A DNA stretch of 22,210 nucleotides from JACVRW01 sp035947555 (GTDB lineage: Bacteria; Actinomycetota; Thermoleophilia; Solirubrobacterales; Thermoleophilaceae): positions 1 to 22,210 of the forward strand of contig DASZJZ010000019.1 of assembly GCA_035947555.1 (NCBI GenBank), in the 5' to 3' direction. A model generated the notes under the pieces. That model had not been told where the DNA came from and searched no databases. It saw only the letters and a program-made list of their open reading frames with translations. Every line of letters starts with the position of its first letter. Position 1 is the stretch's first letter. Shown here piece after piece: positions 1 through 7,748 of this stretch. The position numbers were made by a program, and so were the translations under genes.

Positions 1-146
1 GGATAGATCTCGTCGTGCCGACGCCCGGCATCCGAGCGCGCGGTGACCGCGGCGAGCTCGATCGACGGGTGCCGCCACAGAATGGCGGCGCCGACCGCCC
101 CGCCAAAGCCGGCCGCGCCGACGACGGCCGCCCGGTGGTCAGGCAC
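1..146 (-). CDS. argC: N-acetyl-gamma-glutamyl-phosphate reductase, N-terminal fragment (runs off window)
   Basis: Only the first 48 or so codons lie in the window. The translation begins VPDHRAAVVGAAGFGGA and continues through RHPSIELAAVTARSDAGRRHDE. This matches the start of ArgC: a Rossmann GxxGxxG nucleotide-binding loop, then the RHP...L segment and the region leading to the NADPH-binding site. ArgC reduces N-acetyl-glutamyl phosphate to the semialdehyde in arginine synthesis. The chosen start is GTG at 146, 50 bp after pheT on the same strand. pheT followed by argC is a common order in Actinobacteria and supports the call. The Shine-Dalgarno is unclear because the upstream is a run of G and C. 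The catalytic Cys and His lie outside the window and cannot be checked. Confidence 0.82.
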   Translation of the reverse strand, partial: MPDHRAAVVGAAGFGGAVGAAILWRHPSIELAAVTARSDAGRRHDEIY

Positions 147-196
147 CCCGCCGCCCCCCGATCGCCAGCCCGGAGCGCCTCGCGCCCGCGCCCATC

Positions 197-2701
197 TCAC
201 GCACGCAGCCGCCCCCCGATCGCCCCCAGGTCGTTCTCGATCGCTTCGCGGCGGCGCGCCACCTCCTCGTCGGTCAGCGTGCGGTCGGGGGCCCTGAACT
301 CCAGTCGCAACGCCAGCGACTTGTTCCCCTCCCCCGCCTGCTCGCCGCGGTAGAGGTCGAACACCTCCACGCCCGCGAGGAGGTCGCCTCCGCCCGCTCG
401 CACCGCCTCCTCGACCTCGGCGGCGGGCACCCCTTCGGGCACGACCACGGCGATGTCCTGTAACACGGCGGGGAAGCTCGTTACGTCGCGGTACACGTCC
501 TCCCGCCCAGCGGTCACCTCGAGCACCGCCTCCACGTCGAGCTCGAACCCGGCCACCGGCCCCGGCACGTCCCACTCGCCCGCCACGAGCGGGTGCACCT
601 CGCCCAGCCAGCCGAGCTTTCGCTCGCTCTCGCGCGCCACGATCGATGCGGCGCGGCCCGGGTGCAGGAAGGGCCGGCCGCCCTCCTCGGCCACCCAATC
701 GACGCCGGCCACCTCGAGCACGGCTTCGAGAACCGCACGCGCAGCGTAGAAGTCGGCCGGGCGGCGCTCGCTTCGCCAGCCGCCGGGCGCCGCCTCGGTC
801 AGGAGCACGGCGAGGTGATGGCGCTCGAGGGCCGGAAGCCGCCCGCCGGGGTCCGCCGAGGGGGCCGCGTCGAGCGGCTCTGAGGGCCGGTACACGTGCG
901 CGGACTCGAACAGCCTCACGTTCGGGCGTCCGTGGGCGGCGTTGTGGCGGGCGGCGTCGAGCAGGCCGGGCAAGAGCAGGGGGCGCATGACGCTCTGGTC
1001 CTCGCTGAGGGGGTTCTCGAGCCGCAGGAGGGGCACGTCGCCGAGCCGGAGCCGCTGGATCGCCGCCGGCGAGGTGAAGCTGTAGGAGACGCACTCGTTG
1101 AAGGCGCGGTCGCGCAGGAGGTCCTCGAGCCGCCGGCGAAGCCGCTGGCTGCGAGTGAGGCGGCCGACCGCCTGACGCCGAGCCGGCAACGTAGTGGGCA
1201 GCTTGTCGAGCCCGTGGATCCGGGCGACCTCCTCGATGAGATCGGCCTCGCGCTGAACGTCGCTGTCGCGCCAGGGGGGTACGCGCCAGCGCTCCGCGGC
1301 GGGGTCCGCCTCCTGAGCGGCACCCGCGCGGTCCGCTGCTGCCGGCGCCCGCTCCGCGGCGGCGGCCTCCCGGCCCACCCGCTCGAAGCCCAGCCGCTCC
1401 AGGATCGCCCTCGCCGTCTCCGGGTCGATCCGCTCCCCCAGCAGCTTCTCCATCCGCGCGTATCGCAGCGGCACCACGCGCCGCTCCGCCGGCCGGGGGT
1501 ACACGTCGACCGTCCCCGGCACCATCCGCGCCCCGCACAGCTCCACCATCAGCCGCGCCGCCAGTCGCTGCCCGGCCATCGCCAGCTCCGGGTGCAGCTG
1601 CTTCTCGAAGCGTGCCGACGCCTCCGTCCGCAGCCCCAGCGCCTTCGACGTCCGCATGATGTTCGGCCCGACCCACGTGGCCGCCTCCATCAACACGCGC
1701 GTGGTCTCCTCCGAGACCTCGGAGATCTGGCCGCCCATGATCCCGGCGATCCCGCTCGGTCCGTCGGCGTCGCACACCAAAGCGGTCTCGGACGAGAAGC
1801 GGCGTTCCACGCCATCCAACGTCACCATCGTCTCCCCCTCGCGCGCCCGCCGCACCTCGATCCGCCCGCCGCGCACCCGCTCCAGGTCGAACGCGTGCAG
1901 CGGCTGCGAGCAGGTGAGCATCACGTAGTTCGTGATGTCGACCACGTTCATGATCGGCCGCTGCCCGGCCGCCATCAGGCGCTGCTTCAGCCACAGCGGC
2001 GACGGGCCGATCTTGACGTCCTCGAACACGCGGGCGGTGAAGCGCAGACAGATCTCGGGGTCGATCTCGATCGAGATGTGGTCGTCGGCTGCGTCCCCAC
2101 CGGTTGGCGTGGCGTCGGCCGCCGTGGGGTCGTCGGCCAGCGGCGTGCCCGTCGCGGCGTGCAGGTCCCGCGCCACCCCGTACACGCCCATCGCGTCCGG
2201 CCGGTTCGGCGTGATCTCGATCTCGATCACGTGGTCGGCGATTGGGAGGTGCTCGGCGAGCGGGCCGCCCACGGGCAGCCCGTCCGGCAGGACCATGATG
2301 CCCTTGTGGTCCTCCCCGATCCCCACCTCGTCCTCGGCCAGGATCATCCCGCTCGACCTGACGCCGCGCAGCTTCGCCTCGCCCAGCGTCGTGCCGTCCG
2401 GCATCACCGCGCCCGGCAGCGCCACCGCCACCGTCTGGCCGGCGGCCACGTTGGGTGCGCCGCAGACGATCGTCTGGGGCTCGCCGCGGCCTACGTCGAC
2501 CTCGCACACGGTTAGCCGATCGGCGTTCGGATGCCGCTCGGACTCGAGCACCCGGCCCACCAGGAACGCGGACACGTCGCCCACCCCCGTGTGATGGATG
2601 CGCTCCATCTTCAGGCCGGCCATCGTCAGCGTGTCCGCGAGCTCCTGAACCGAAAGCCCGGGATCGCAGTACGAGCGCAGCCACCCGACCGGCACCCTCA
2701 T
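197..2701 (-). CDS. pheT: phenylalanine--tRNA ligase beta subunit
   Basis: The 834-residue product is the beta chain of the cytoplasmic alpha2-beta2 phenylalanyl-tRNA synthetase and carries editing and tRNA-binding functions. Domains in order: an EMAP-like tRNA-binding domain at about residues 40-150 (SERHPNADRLTVCEVD, then IVCGAPN); the B3/B4 editing domain at about 219-385 (NVVDITNYVML, PLHAFDLE, GIAGIMGG); B5 at about 410-490 ending DVQREADLIEEVARIHG; a catalytic-like core; and a C-terminal FDX-ACB anticodon-binding domain from about 740 (RDVTSFPAVLQDIAVVV). Length is at the upper end of normal because B5 carries an Ala/Glu-rich insert at about residues 440-470. Its ATG overlaps the pheS stop by 4 bp, which implies translational coupling and equal subunit synthesis. 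Confidence 0.97.
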   Translation of the reverse strand: MRVPVGWLRSYCDPGLSVQELADTLTMAGLKMERIHHTGVGDVSAFLVGRVLESERHPNADRLTVCEVDVGRGEPQTIVCGAPNVAAGQTVAVALPGAVMPDGTTLGEAKLRGVRSSGMILAEDEVGIGEDHKGIMVLPDGLPVGGPLAEHLPIADHVIEIEITPNRPDAMGVYGVARDLHAATGTPLADDPTAADATPTGGDAADDHISIEIDPEICLRFTARVFEDVKIGPSPLWLKQRLMAAGQRPIMNVVDITNYVMLTCSQPLHAFDLERVRGGRIEVRRAREGETMVTLDGVERRFSSETALVCDADGPSGIAGIMGGQISEVSEETTRVLMEAATWVGPNIMRTSKALGLRTEASARFEKQLHPELAMAGQRLAARLMVELCGARMVPGTVDVYPRPAERRVVPLRYARMEKLLGERIDPETARAILERLGFERVGREAAAAERAPAAADRAGAAQEADPAAERWRVPPWRDSDVQREADLIEEVARIHGLDKLPTTLPARRQAVGRLTRSQRLRRRLEDLLRDRAFNECVSYSFTSPAAIQRLRLGDVPLLRLENPLSEDQSVMRPLLLPGLLDAARHNAAHGRPNVRLFESAHVYRPSEPLDAAPSADPGGRLPALERHHLAVLLTEAAPGGWRSERRPADFYAARAVLEAVLEVAGVDWVAEEGGRPFLHPGRAASIVARESERKLGWLGEVHPLVAGEWDVPGPVAGFELDVEAVLEVTAGREDVYRDVTSFPAVLQDIAVVVPEGVPAAEVEEAVRAGGGDLLAGVEVFDLYRGEQAGEGNKSLALRLEFRAPDRTLTDEEVARRREAIENDLGAIGGRLRA

Positions 2702-3756
2702 GGCCCGGCTCCGAACTGCTCGAGAAGGCGCAGGTCGTTCTCGAACAGCATCCGCAGGTCCGGCACCTGGTGCACGAGCATGGCGATGCGCTCGATCCCC
2801 ATCCCCCAGGCGAACCCCTGCACGCGCTCGTTGTCGTAGCCCTTGCCGGCCACGTAGTCGAGCACGTTCGGGTCCACCATCCCGGAGCCGAGGATCTCGA
2901 TCCAGCCCTCGCCTTTGCAGGTGCCACAGCGCGCCGCGCCCTCGTAGCCCGTGCCGCCGCAGCGGAAGCAGGACACGTCCACCTCCACGCTCGGCTCGGT
3001 GAACGGGAAGTAGCCGGGACGCAGCCGCACCTCGGTGGTCTCGCCGAACATCTGACGCGCGAACTGGAGCAGGCAGCCCTGGAGGTCGGCGAGCGTGATG
3101 TCCTCGTCGATGGCGAGCCCCTCGAGCTGGTGAAACATCGGCACGTGCGTGGCGTCCGGCGTGTCCGGGCGGTACACGCGACCGGGGACCACGATGTAGA
3201 TCGGCGGCTCCTGGAGCTCCATCGCGCGCACCTGCATCGGCGAGGTGTGGGTGCGGAGCAGCACGCGCTCGGCGAAGTAGAAGGTGTCCTGCGGCGCCCG
3301 CGCCGGGTGCTCGGCCGGGTGGTTGAGCGCGGTGAAGTTGTAGTACTCGTACTCGATCTCCGGTCCCTCCACGACCGAGAAGCCGAGCCCCACGAAGATG
3401 TCCTCCATGCGGCGCCGGATCTGCGAGACGAGGTGCAGATGGCCGGGCGGGAGCGGCGGGTCGCCGGGCATCGTCACGTCGATGCGGTCCTCGGCCAGGC
3501 GCCTGTCGAGCTCCCCCGCCTCGAGCTCGGCCGTGCGGCGCTCGAGCAGGGCTTCGAGAGCGCGTCGCACCTCGTTCGCCTGCTTGCCCACCGGGCCGCG
3601 CTGCTCGGGCGGCAGCTCGCCGATCGAGCGCAGCGCCGCAGTGAGCTCCGACTTGCGGCCCAGGTAGCGGACGCGCAGCTCCTCGAGCTCGGCCGCGGAC
3701 CCGGCGGCGCCGATGGCCGACTCGGCCTCCGAGCGGAGCTGGTCGAGGTCAGGCAT
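2698..3756 (-). CDS. pheS: phenylalanine--tRNA ligase alpha subunit
   Basis: The 352-residue product is the catalytic alpha chain of PheRS, which charges tRNA-Phe. The N-terminal ~90 residues are charged and helical, as in the family's coiled-coil arm. The class II aminoacylation core follows, with HPAEHPARAPQDTFY (motif-1 region), RTHTSPMQVRAM (motif 2 region) and, near the C-terminus, GMGIERIAML (motif 3). A CxxC...CxxC segment at about residues 262-283 (CFRCGG and CGTCKG) precedes GWIEILGSGMVDPNVL, a normal but probably zinc-binding variant of this region. The ATG overlaps the 3' end of the upstream RNA methyltransferase gene by 8 bp, and the stop overlaps pheT by 4 bp, so the three genes are co-translated. 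Confidence 0.97.
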   Translation of the reverse strand: MPDLDQLRSEAESAIGAAGSAAELEELRVRYLGRKSELTAALRSIGELPPEQRGPVGKQANEVRRALEALLERRTAELEAGELDRRLAEDRIDVTMPGDPPLPPGHLHLVSQIRRRMEDIFVGLGFSVVEGPEIEYEYYNFTALNHPAEHPARAPQDTFYFAERVLLRTHTSPMQVRAMELQEPPIYIVVPGRVYRPDTPDATHVPMFHQLEGLAIDEDITLADLQGCLLQFARQMFGETTEVRLRPGYFPFTEPSVEVDVSCFRCGGTGYEGAARCGTCKGEGWIEILGSGMVDPNVLDYVAGKGYDNERVQGFAWGMGIERIAMLVHQVPDLRMLFENDLRLLEQFGAGP

Positions 3757-4420
3757 GGCCGCGCATCCTACGTTCCACCTCGTACAGGGCCACCGTGGCC
3801 GCCATCGCCACGTTCAGCGAGTCGGCGTGCACAGGGATGTGCGCGGTCTCGAGCCCTTCCGGGATCTCGCCCCGCTCCGATCCCAGCACCAGCACGAGCG
3901 GCGGTGCGAGGTCGCAGTCGGCGAGGTCGCGGTCGGAGTAAGGGTCGAGCGCCAGCGGTCGCGCGGCAATCTCCGGCACCTCCGCGCGGGCTGGCGGCTT
4001 CGCGAAGATCGAGCCCATCGACGCCCTGACCGCCTTCGGCGAGAACGGGTCGGCGCAGCCCGGGCCGAGGACCACGGTCGCGTCCGCCAGAGCATGCGCG
4101 GAGCGGATGATGGTGCCCACGTTGCCCGGGTCCTCCACCCCGTGCAGGTAGACGAGCACGTCGCCGGCCGGATCGGCCAAGCGTTGCTCGTACACCCCGA
4201 TCACCCGGCTGCCGGACCCCAGCGCGCTCACCCCGCCGAGCAGCTCGGGCTCGACGTCCTCGCCGGCGCGCAGCACGAAGGCCGGCTCCCAGCCCGCCGC
4301 CTCCGCGGCCTGGACCAGGTCCTCCCCCTCCGCCGCGAACAGCCCCAGCTTCTCGCGCCAGCGCTTCTGCTGGAGCTTGCGGATCGTCTTGAGCTTCTCG
4401 TTGTCGGGGGATCGGATCAT
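3749..4420 (-). CDS. SpoU/TrmH-family RNA 2'-O-methyltransferase
   Basis: A 223-residue protein starting MIRSPDNEKLKTIRKL. The first ~70 residues fit a small substrate-binding domain of the SpoU_sub_bind type (RWREKLGLFAAEGEDLV), and the rest is the SPOUT knot fold. The three SpoU motifs are visible: DPGNVGTIIRSA (motif 1), LVLGSERGEIP (motif 2) and HIPVHADSLNVAMAATVALYE (motif 3). It should 2'-O-methylate rRNA or tRNA with S-adenosylmethionine; the exact nucleotide cannot be read from sequence. A TrmH-type gene between rplT and pheS is a recurrent bacterial arrangement. The open frame extends further upstream, but ATG 4420 is where family similarity begins, and codons upstream of it cross a terminator and antisense rplT. 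There is no Shine-Dalgarno: the six bases before the ATG are CGTTCC, preceded by the terminator T-run. Confidence 0.88.
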   Translation of the reverse strand: MIRSPDNEKLKTIRKLQQKRWREKLGLFAAEGEDLVQAAEAAGWEPAFVLRAGEDVEPELLGGVSALGSGSRVIGVYEQRLADPAGDVLVYLHGVEDPGNVGTIIRSAHALADATVVLGPGCADPFSPKAVRASMGSIFAKPPARAEVPEIAARPLALDPYSDRDLADCDLAPPLVLVLGSERGEIPEGLETAHIPVHADSLNVAMAATVALYEVERRMRGHA

Positions 4421-4426
4421 GGAACG

Positions 4427-4452
4427 AAAAAAGGGCGCCTCAGCGGGCGCCC
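4427..4452 (-). terminator. intrinsic terminator after rplT, abutting the trmH-type gene
   Basis: Read on the minus strand, the site is a 7-bp perfect stem (GGGCGCC / GGCGCCC) with a 6-base loop followed by six T residues (plus-strand A-run 4427-4432). It lies 30 bp beyond the rplT stop and ends 6 bp before the ATG of the methyltransferase gene. It should end most transcripts of the thrS-infC-rpmI-rplT unit, or act as an attenuator for the downstream methyltransferase-pheS-pheT-argC genes. Confidence 0.85.
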
Positions 4453-4482
4453 GGGAGATTTCAGTTCCGTGGTTCGCGTGGG

Positions 4483-4842
4483 TTACGCGGCCACGGCCTC
4501 CCGGGCCCGGTCGGCAAAGCGTCGGAAGGTCTCGGGGTCGCGCACGGCGATGTCGGCCAGGACCTTGCGGTCGACCTCGATGCCGGCCTCCTTCAGGCCG
4601 TGCATGAACTGGTTGTACGACAGCCCCTCGCGGCGCGCCGCAGCGTTGATGCGCACGATCCACAGGCGCCGGAAGTCGCGCTTGCGGTTGCGGCGGTCGC
4701 GGTAGGCGTAGGAGTCGGCCTTGAGCAGCGCCTCCTTGGCCCGCTTGTAGCTCTTCGAGGCCTGGCCCCGATAGCCCTTGGTGCGCTCGAGCGCTGCGCG
4801 GCGCTTCTTGCGCGCGTGGACGGATCGCTTGACGCGGCTCAC
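4483..4842 (-). CDS. rplT: 50S ribosomal protein L20
   Basis: The 119-residue protein has the full family length and hallmark sequence: MSRVKRSVHARKKRRAALE, GYRGQASKSYKRAKEALLKA, YRDRRNRKRDFRRLWIVRIN and SYNQFMHGLKEAGIEVDRK. L20 binds 23S rRNA early in 50S assembly, and in several bacteria also represses its own operon. The start is GTG, overlapping the rpmI stop by 4 bp (GTGA), so translation is coupled to L35. The gene is followed by an intrinsic terminator. Confidence 0.98.
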   Translation of the reverse strand: MSRVKRSVHARKKRRAALERTKGYRGQASKSYKRAKEALLKADSYAYRDRRNRKRDFRRLWIVRINAAARREGLSYNQFMHGLKEAGIEVDRKVLADIAVRDPETFRRFADRAREAVAA

Positions 4843-5033
4843 TTGTGAAGCAGCCTTTCGACCCGCTTGCGGTCCTGCTTCGCGACCTCCACCGGCCGCC
4901 CAAGGTGACGCTTCCGCTTGGCGGGCTTCTTGCCGAGGTTGTGACTCGTGAAGGAGTGCCGCGCGCGGAGCTTGCCCGTGGCGGTCTTGCGGAAGCGCTT
5001 CTTCGCGCCGGAGTGAGTCTTCATCTTCGGCAT
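4839..5033 (-). CDS. rpmI: 50S ribosomal protein L35
   Basis: A 64-residue, highly basic protein that starts MPKMKTHSGAKKRFRKTATGK, with the family-typical segment HNLGKKPAKRKRHL. This is the normal length for bacterial L35, a late-assembling 50S protein. It starts with ATG 23 bp after infC with only a weak AGG as ribosome binding site, and overlaps rplT by 4 bp. It belongs to the thrS-infC-rpmI-rplT transcription unit, the classical IF3-L35-L20 operon order. Confidence 0.98.
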   Translation of the reverse strand: MPKMKTHSGAKKRFRKTATGKLRARHSFTSHNLGKKPAKRKRHLGRPVEVAKQDRKRVERLLHK

Positions 5034-5056
5034 GAACGGCCTATTGAAGCAGACGC

Positions 5057-5635
5057 TTAGCTAGCCGCTGCCGGCTGCTCAGCGGCCTTGCGCTTGTGCG
5101 GCGCCAGCAGCATCGTCATGTTGCGCCCGTCCTGCTGCGGGTGCTGCTCGATCTGGCCCAGGTCGGCCACGTCCTCGGCGAGCCGCATCAGGAGCGCCTC
5201 GCCGCGCTCGGGGTGGGTCTGCTCGCGGCCGCGGAACATGATCGTGACCTTCACCCGGTCGTCTCCCCTGAGGAAACGGGCGACGTGGTTCTTCTTGGTG
5301 TTGTAGTCGTTGGTCGCGATCTTCGGCCGCAGCTTGATCTCGCGGACGTTCACCTGCTTCTGGTGGCGCCGCGCTGCCTTCGCCTTCTGCTCCTGCTCGT
5401 ACCGGTACTTGGAGTAGTCGAGCACACGTGTGACCGGCGGGCGGGCGTCGGGCGCAACCTCGACCAGGTCGAGATCGCGCTCCTGGGCGTAGCGGAGCGC
5501 CTGCTGGGTGTCGACCACCCCGATCTGGTTGCCGTCCTCTCCGATGAGGCGGACCTGGGGTACGCGGATTCGCTCGTTGATCCGTGTCTCGTCGCGATCC
5601 GGAGGGCGCCGATCGAACTTGCGAGGGATCGGCAC
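5057..5635 (-). CDS. infC: translation initiation factor IF-3
   Basis: IF-3 binds the 30S subunit and proofreads start-codon and initiator-tRNA selection. The 192-residue product contains the N-terminal domain (ETRINERIRVPQVRLIGEDGNQIGVV, then AQERDLDLVEVAPDARPPVTRVLDY), the lysine-rich linker (YEQEQKAKAARRHQK) and the C-terminal domain (EIKLRPKIATNDYNTK, VKVTIMFRGREQTHPERG). The chosen start is GTG 5635. There is no Shine-Dalgarno, and an ATC codon follows two codons later; infC often uses a poor start codon for self-regulation, so the true start could differ by a few codons. A consensus -35 hexamer TTGACA lies at 5664-5659 on the minus strand but with no good -10. The gene follows thrS by 67 bp. 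Confidence 0.95.
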   Translation of the reverse strand: MPIPRKFDRRPPDRDETRINERIRVPQVRLIGEDGNQIGVVDTQQALRYAQERDLDLVEVAPDARPPVTRVLDYSKYRYEQEQKAKAARRHQKQVNVREIKLRPKIATNDYNTKKNHVARFLRGDDRVKVTIMFRGREQTHPERGEALLMRLAEDVADLGQIEQHPQQDGRNMTMLLAPHKRKAAEQPAAAS

Positions 5636-5702
5636 TAGGCGAAGAGGCTGCGCCGTGCTGTCAAAGGGCGCGTATGTGGACGCACGTCATCTGAAATCGA
5701 TA

Positions 5703-7619
5703 CTAGCGCCTCTCGGCGATCTCGTCCCGAGCGCGCAGGGCGAACTCCTCGACCTGCTCGGGCCCCAGATCGCCCTCCCGGTGGCGCCGCACGGCCACGG
5801 CCCCGGCCTCCTGCTCCTGGTCCCCCACGACCAGCATGTAGGGCACCTTCTGCACCTCCGCCTCGCGGATCTTCTTGCCGATCGACTCGGTGCGCTCGTC
5901 CACCTCGACCCGCAGGCCGGCCTCCCTGAGACGGGCCGCCGTCTCGCGCGCGTAGTCGAGGTGACGGTCGGCGATCGGCAGCACCGCCGCCTGCACCGGG
6001 GCCAGCCAGAGCGGGAACTCGCCCGCGTGGTGCTCGATCAGGATGCCTATGAAGCGCTCGAACGAGCCCATCAGCGCCCGGTGGATCATCACGGGGCGGT
6101 GCTCGGCGTTGTCGGCGCCGGTGTAGGTCAGCTCGAACTGCTCGGGCATGTAGTAGTCGAGCTGGACGGTGCCGAGCTGCCAGGAGCGCCCGATCGCGTC
6201 GGTGATGTGGGCGTCGATCTTGGGGCCGTAGAAGGCGCCGTCGCCCTCGTTGAGGTCGTACTCGAGGCCGTTGTTCTCGAGCGTGCGGGCGAGCGCGGCT
6301 TCGGCCTTGTCCCACATCTCCTCGGTGCCCACGCGCTTCTCGGGCCGGGTCGAGAGCTCCAGCCGCGGCTCGAGGCCGAACTGCTCGTAGATGAAGAAGC
6401 CGAAGTCGAGGCAGCGCATCGCCTCCTCCTCGATCTGCGCCTCGGTGCAGAAGACGTGGGCGTCGTCCTGCGTGATGTGGCGCACCCTGAGCAGGCCGTG
6501 GAGGGTCCCGCTCGGCTCGTGACGGTGCACGAGGCCCTGCTCGGCGAGGCGCAGCGGCAGGTCGCGGTAGGAGCGCAGCTCGCGCTTGTAGATCTGGCAG
6601 TGGCCCGGACAGTTCATGGGCTTGAGGCCCATCTTCCGGTCTTCCACGTCCGTGAAGTACATGTTGTCGCGGTAGACGTGCCAGTGGCCGGACTGCTTCC
6701 AGAGCTCCTGGTCGAACAGGATCGGGGTGCGCACCTCCTGGTAGCCACGCTCGACGTTCGTGGTCCGCCACAGCTTCGTCAGCTCGTTCCAGATGTGGGT
6801 GCCCTTGGGGAGCCAGAAGGGCGAGCCGGGCGACAGGTCCGACAGCATGAACAGCGACAGCTCCCGCCCGAGCTTGCGGTGGTCCCGCTCGCGCGCCTGC
6901 TCGAGCCGCTGCACGTGCTGCTCGAGGTCGTCCTTGCTGGCGAAGGCGGTGCCGTAGACGCGGGTCAGCATCGGGTTGCTCGCGTCCCCGCGCCAGTAGG
7001 CGCCGGCCACACTGGTGAGCTTCATCGCCTTGATCCGCTTGGTCCCCGGCCCGTGCGGGCCGCGGCAGAGGTCGGTGAAGGGGCCGTTGCGGTACAGGGA
7101 GACGGTGTCGACGCCTTGATTCCGGACGAGGTCCTCGATCAGCTCGACCTTGTAGTCCTGGCCCTCGCTCCTGAACCGCTCGATGGCCTCGTTCACCGGC
7201 ACCTCGGTGCGCTCGAAGTGCTCGTCGGCGCGGATGTGCTCGCGCATCCGTTCCTCGACGCGCTCGAAGTCGTCCTCGGTGAGCTTTGTGCCGTCGGGGA
7301 AGTCGAAGTCGTAGTAGAAGCCGTCCTCGATCGGCGGACCGATGGAGATCTTCACGCCCGGGTACAGCTCCATGACCGCGGTGGCCAGAACGTGGGCGGC
7401 GTCGTGGCGGAGGAGCCAGAGGCCCTCGTCGTCCCGGGCGGTGACGATCTCGATGCGGTCGCCGTCGTGCAGGGGAGCACCCAGGTCGCGGAGCTCGCCA
7501 TCGACCTTGATCCCGAGCGCGGCGCGGGCGAGACCCTCGCCGATGGCACGGGCGGCGTCGCCGCCGCTGGCGCCGTCGGGAAGCTCGAGCTCGGTGCCGT
7601 CGGGCAGGTGGACCTTCAT
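5703..7619 (-). CDS. thrS: threonine--tRNA ligase
   Basis: The 638-residue product has the usual ThrRS length. Domains: an N-terminal TGS domain (residues 1-60, ubiquitin-like, PLHDGDRIEIVT); the editing second additional domain at about 70-230 with HDAAHVLA (HxxxH) and DLCRGPHGPGT (Cys and His of the editing site); the class II core with MNCPGHCQIYKRE at about 335 (zinc Cys), RHEPSGTLHGLLRVRHITQDDAH (motif 2) and HRALMGSFERFIGILIEHHAGEFPLWLAP (motif 3); and a C-terminal anticodon-binding domain. It attaches threonine to tRNA-Thr and clears Ser-tRNA-Thr. The ATG at 7619 lacks a Shine-Dalgarno; a TACCGT sequence at 7634-7629 lies 9 bases before it. It opens the thrS-infC-rpmI-rplT unit. Confidence 0.98.
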   Translation of the reverse strand: MKVHLPDGTELELPDGASGGDAARAIGEGLARAALGIKVDGELRDLGAPLHDGDRIEIVTARDDEGLWLLRHDAAHVLATAVMELYPGVKISIGPPIEDGFYYDFDFPDGTKLTEDDFERVEERMREHIRADEHFERTEVPVNEAIERFRSEGQDYKVELIEDLVRNQGVDTVSLYRNGPFTDLCRGPHGPGTKRIKAMKLTSVAGAYWRGDASNPMLTRVYGTAFASKDDLEQHVQRLEQARERDHRKLGRELSLFMLSDLSPGSPFWLPKGTHIWNELTKLWRTTNVERGYQEVRTPILFDQELWKQSGHWHVYRDNMYFTDVEDRKMGLKPMNCPGHCQIYKRELRSYRDLPLRLAEQGLVHRHEPSGTLHGLLRVRHITQDDAHVFCTEAQIEEEAMRCLDFGFFIYEQFGLEPRLELSTRPEKRVGTEEMWDKAEAALARTLENNGLEYDLNEGDGAFYGPKIDAHITDAIGRSWQLGTVQLDYYMPEQFELTYTGADNAEHRPVMIHRALMGSFERFIGILIEHHAGEFPLWLAPVQAAVLPIADRHLDYARETAARLREAGLRVEVDERTESIGKKIREAEVQKVPYMLVVGDQEQEAGAVAVRRHREGDLGPEQVEEFALRARDEIAERR

Positions 7620-7628
7620 GAGGACTGG

Positions 7629-7659
7629 ACGGTACCGGCGAACCGCGGCGGTCCGCCGC
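7629..7659 (-). promoter_or_regulatory. thrS upstream hairpin and possible -10
   Basis: The 129 bp between the HNH gene and thrS hold a perfect 6-3-6 hairpin, GCGGCG-GTC-CGCCGC on the plus strand at 7645-7659, and, closer to the gene, a TANNNT-type sequence TACCGT (minus strand 7634-7629) 9 bases before the start codon. There is no T-box-like structure that I can recognise. A second, weaker 5-bp hairpin (ATGCT/AGCAT) lies near 7710. Role uncertain: leader or promoter-proximal structure. Confidence 0.3.
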
Positions 7660-7748
7660 CATGCGCGGGCTTCGGGGCGCTTCGCAACGCGTCGCCTTCG
7701 GCCCGCGAATGCTCGGCTTCAGCATCGTCCCGCTGCCGCCCCCTCCGT

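Noticed and set aside
896..2515. Long plus-strand open frame (539 codons) opposite pheT
   Set aside because: Antisense of a certain gene; His/Arg/Pro/Val-rich composition is a by-product of GC-rich codons and no domain is visible.
7620..7748. T-box riboswitch upstream of thrS
   Set aside because: Only short GC hairpins are seen; no T-box consensus, no specifier loop and no terminator.
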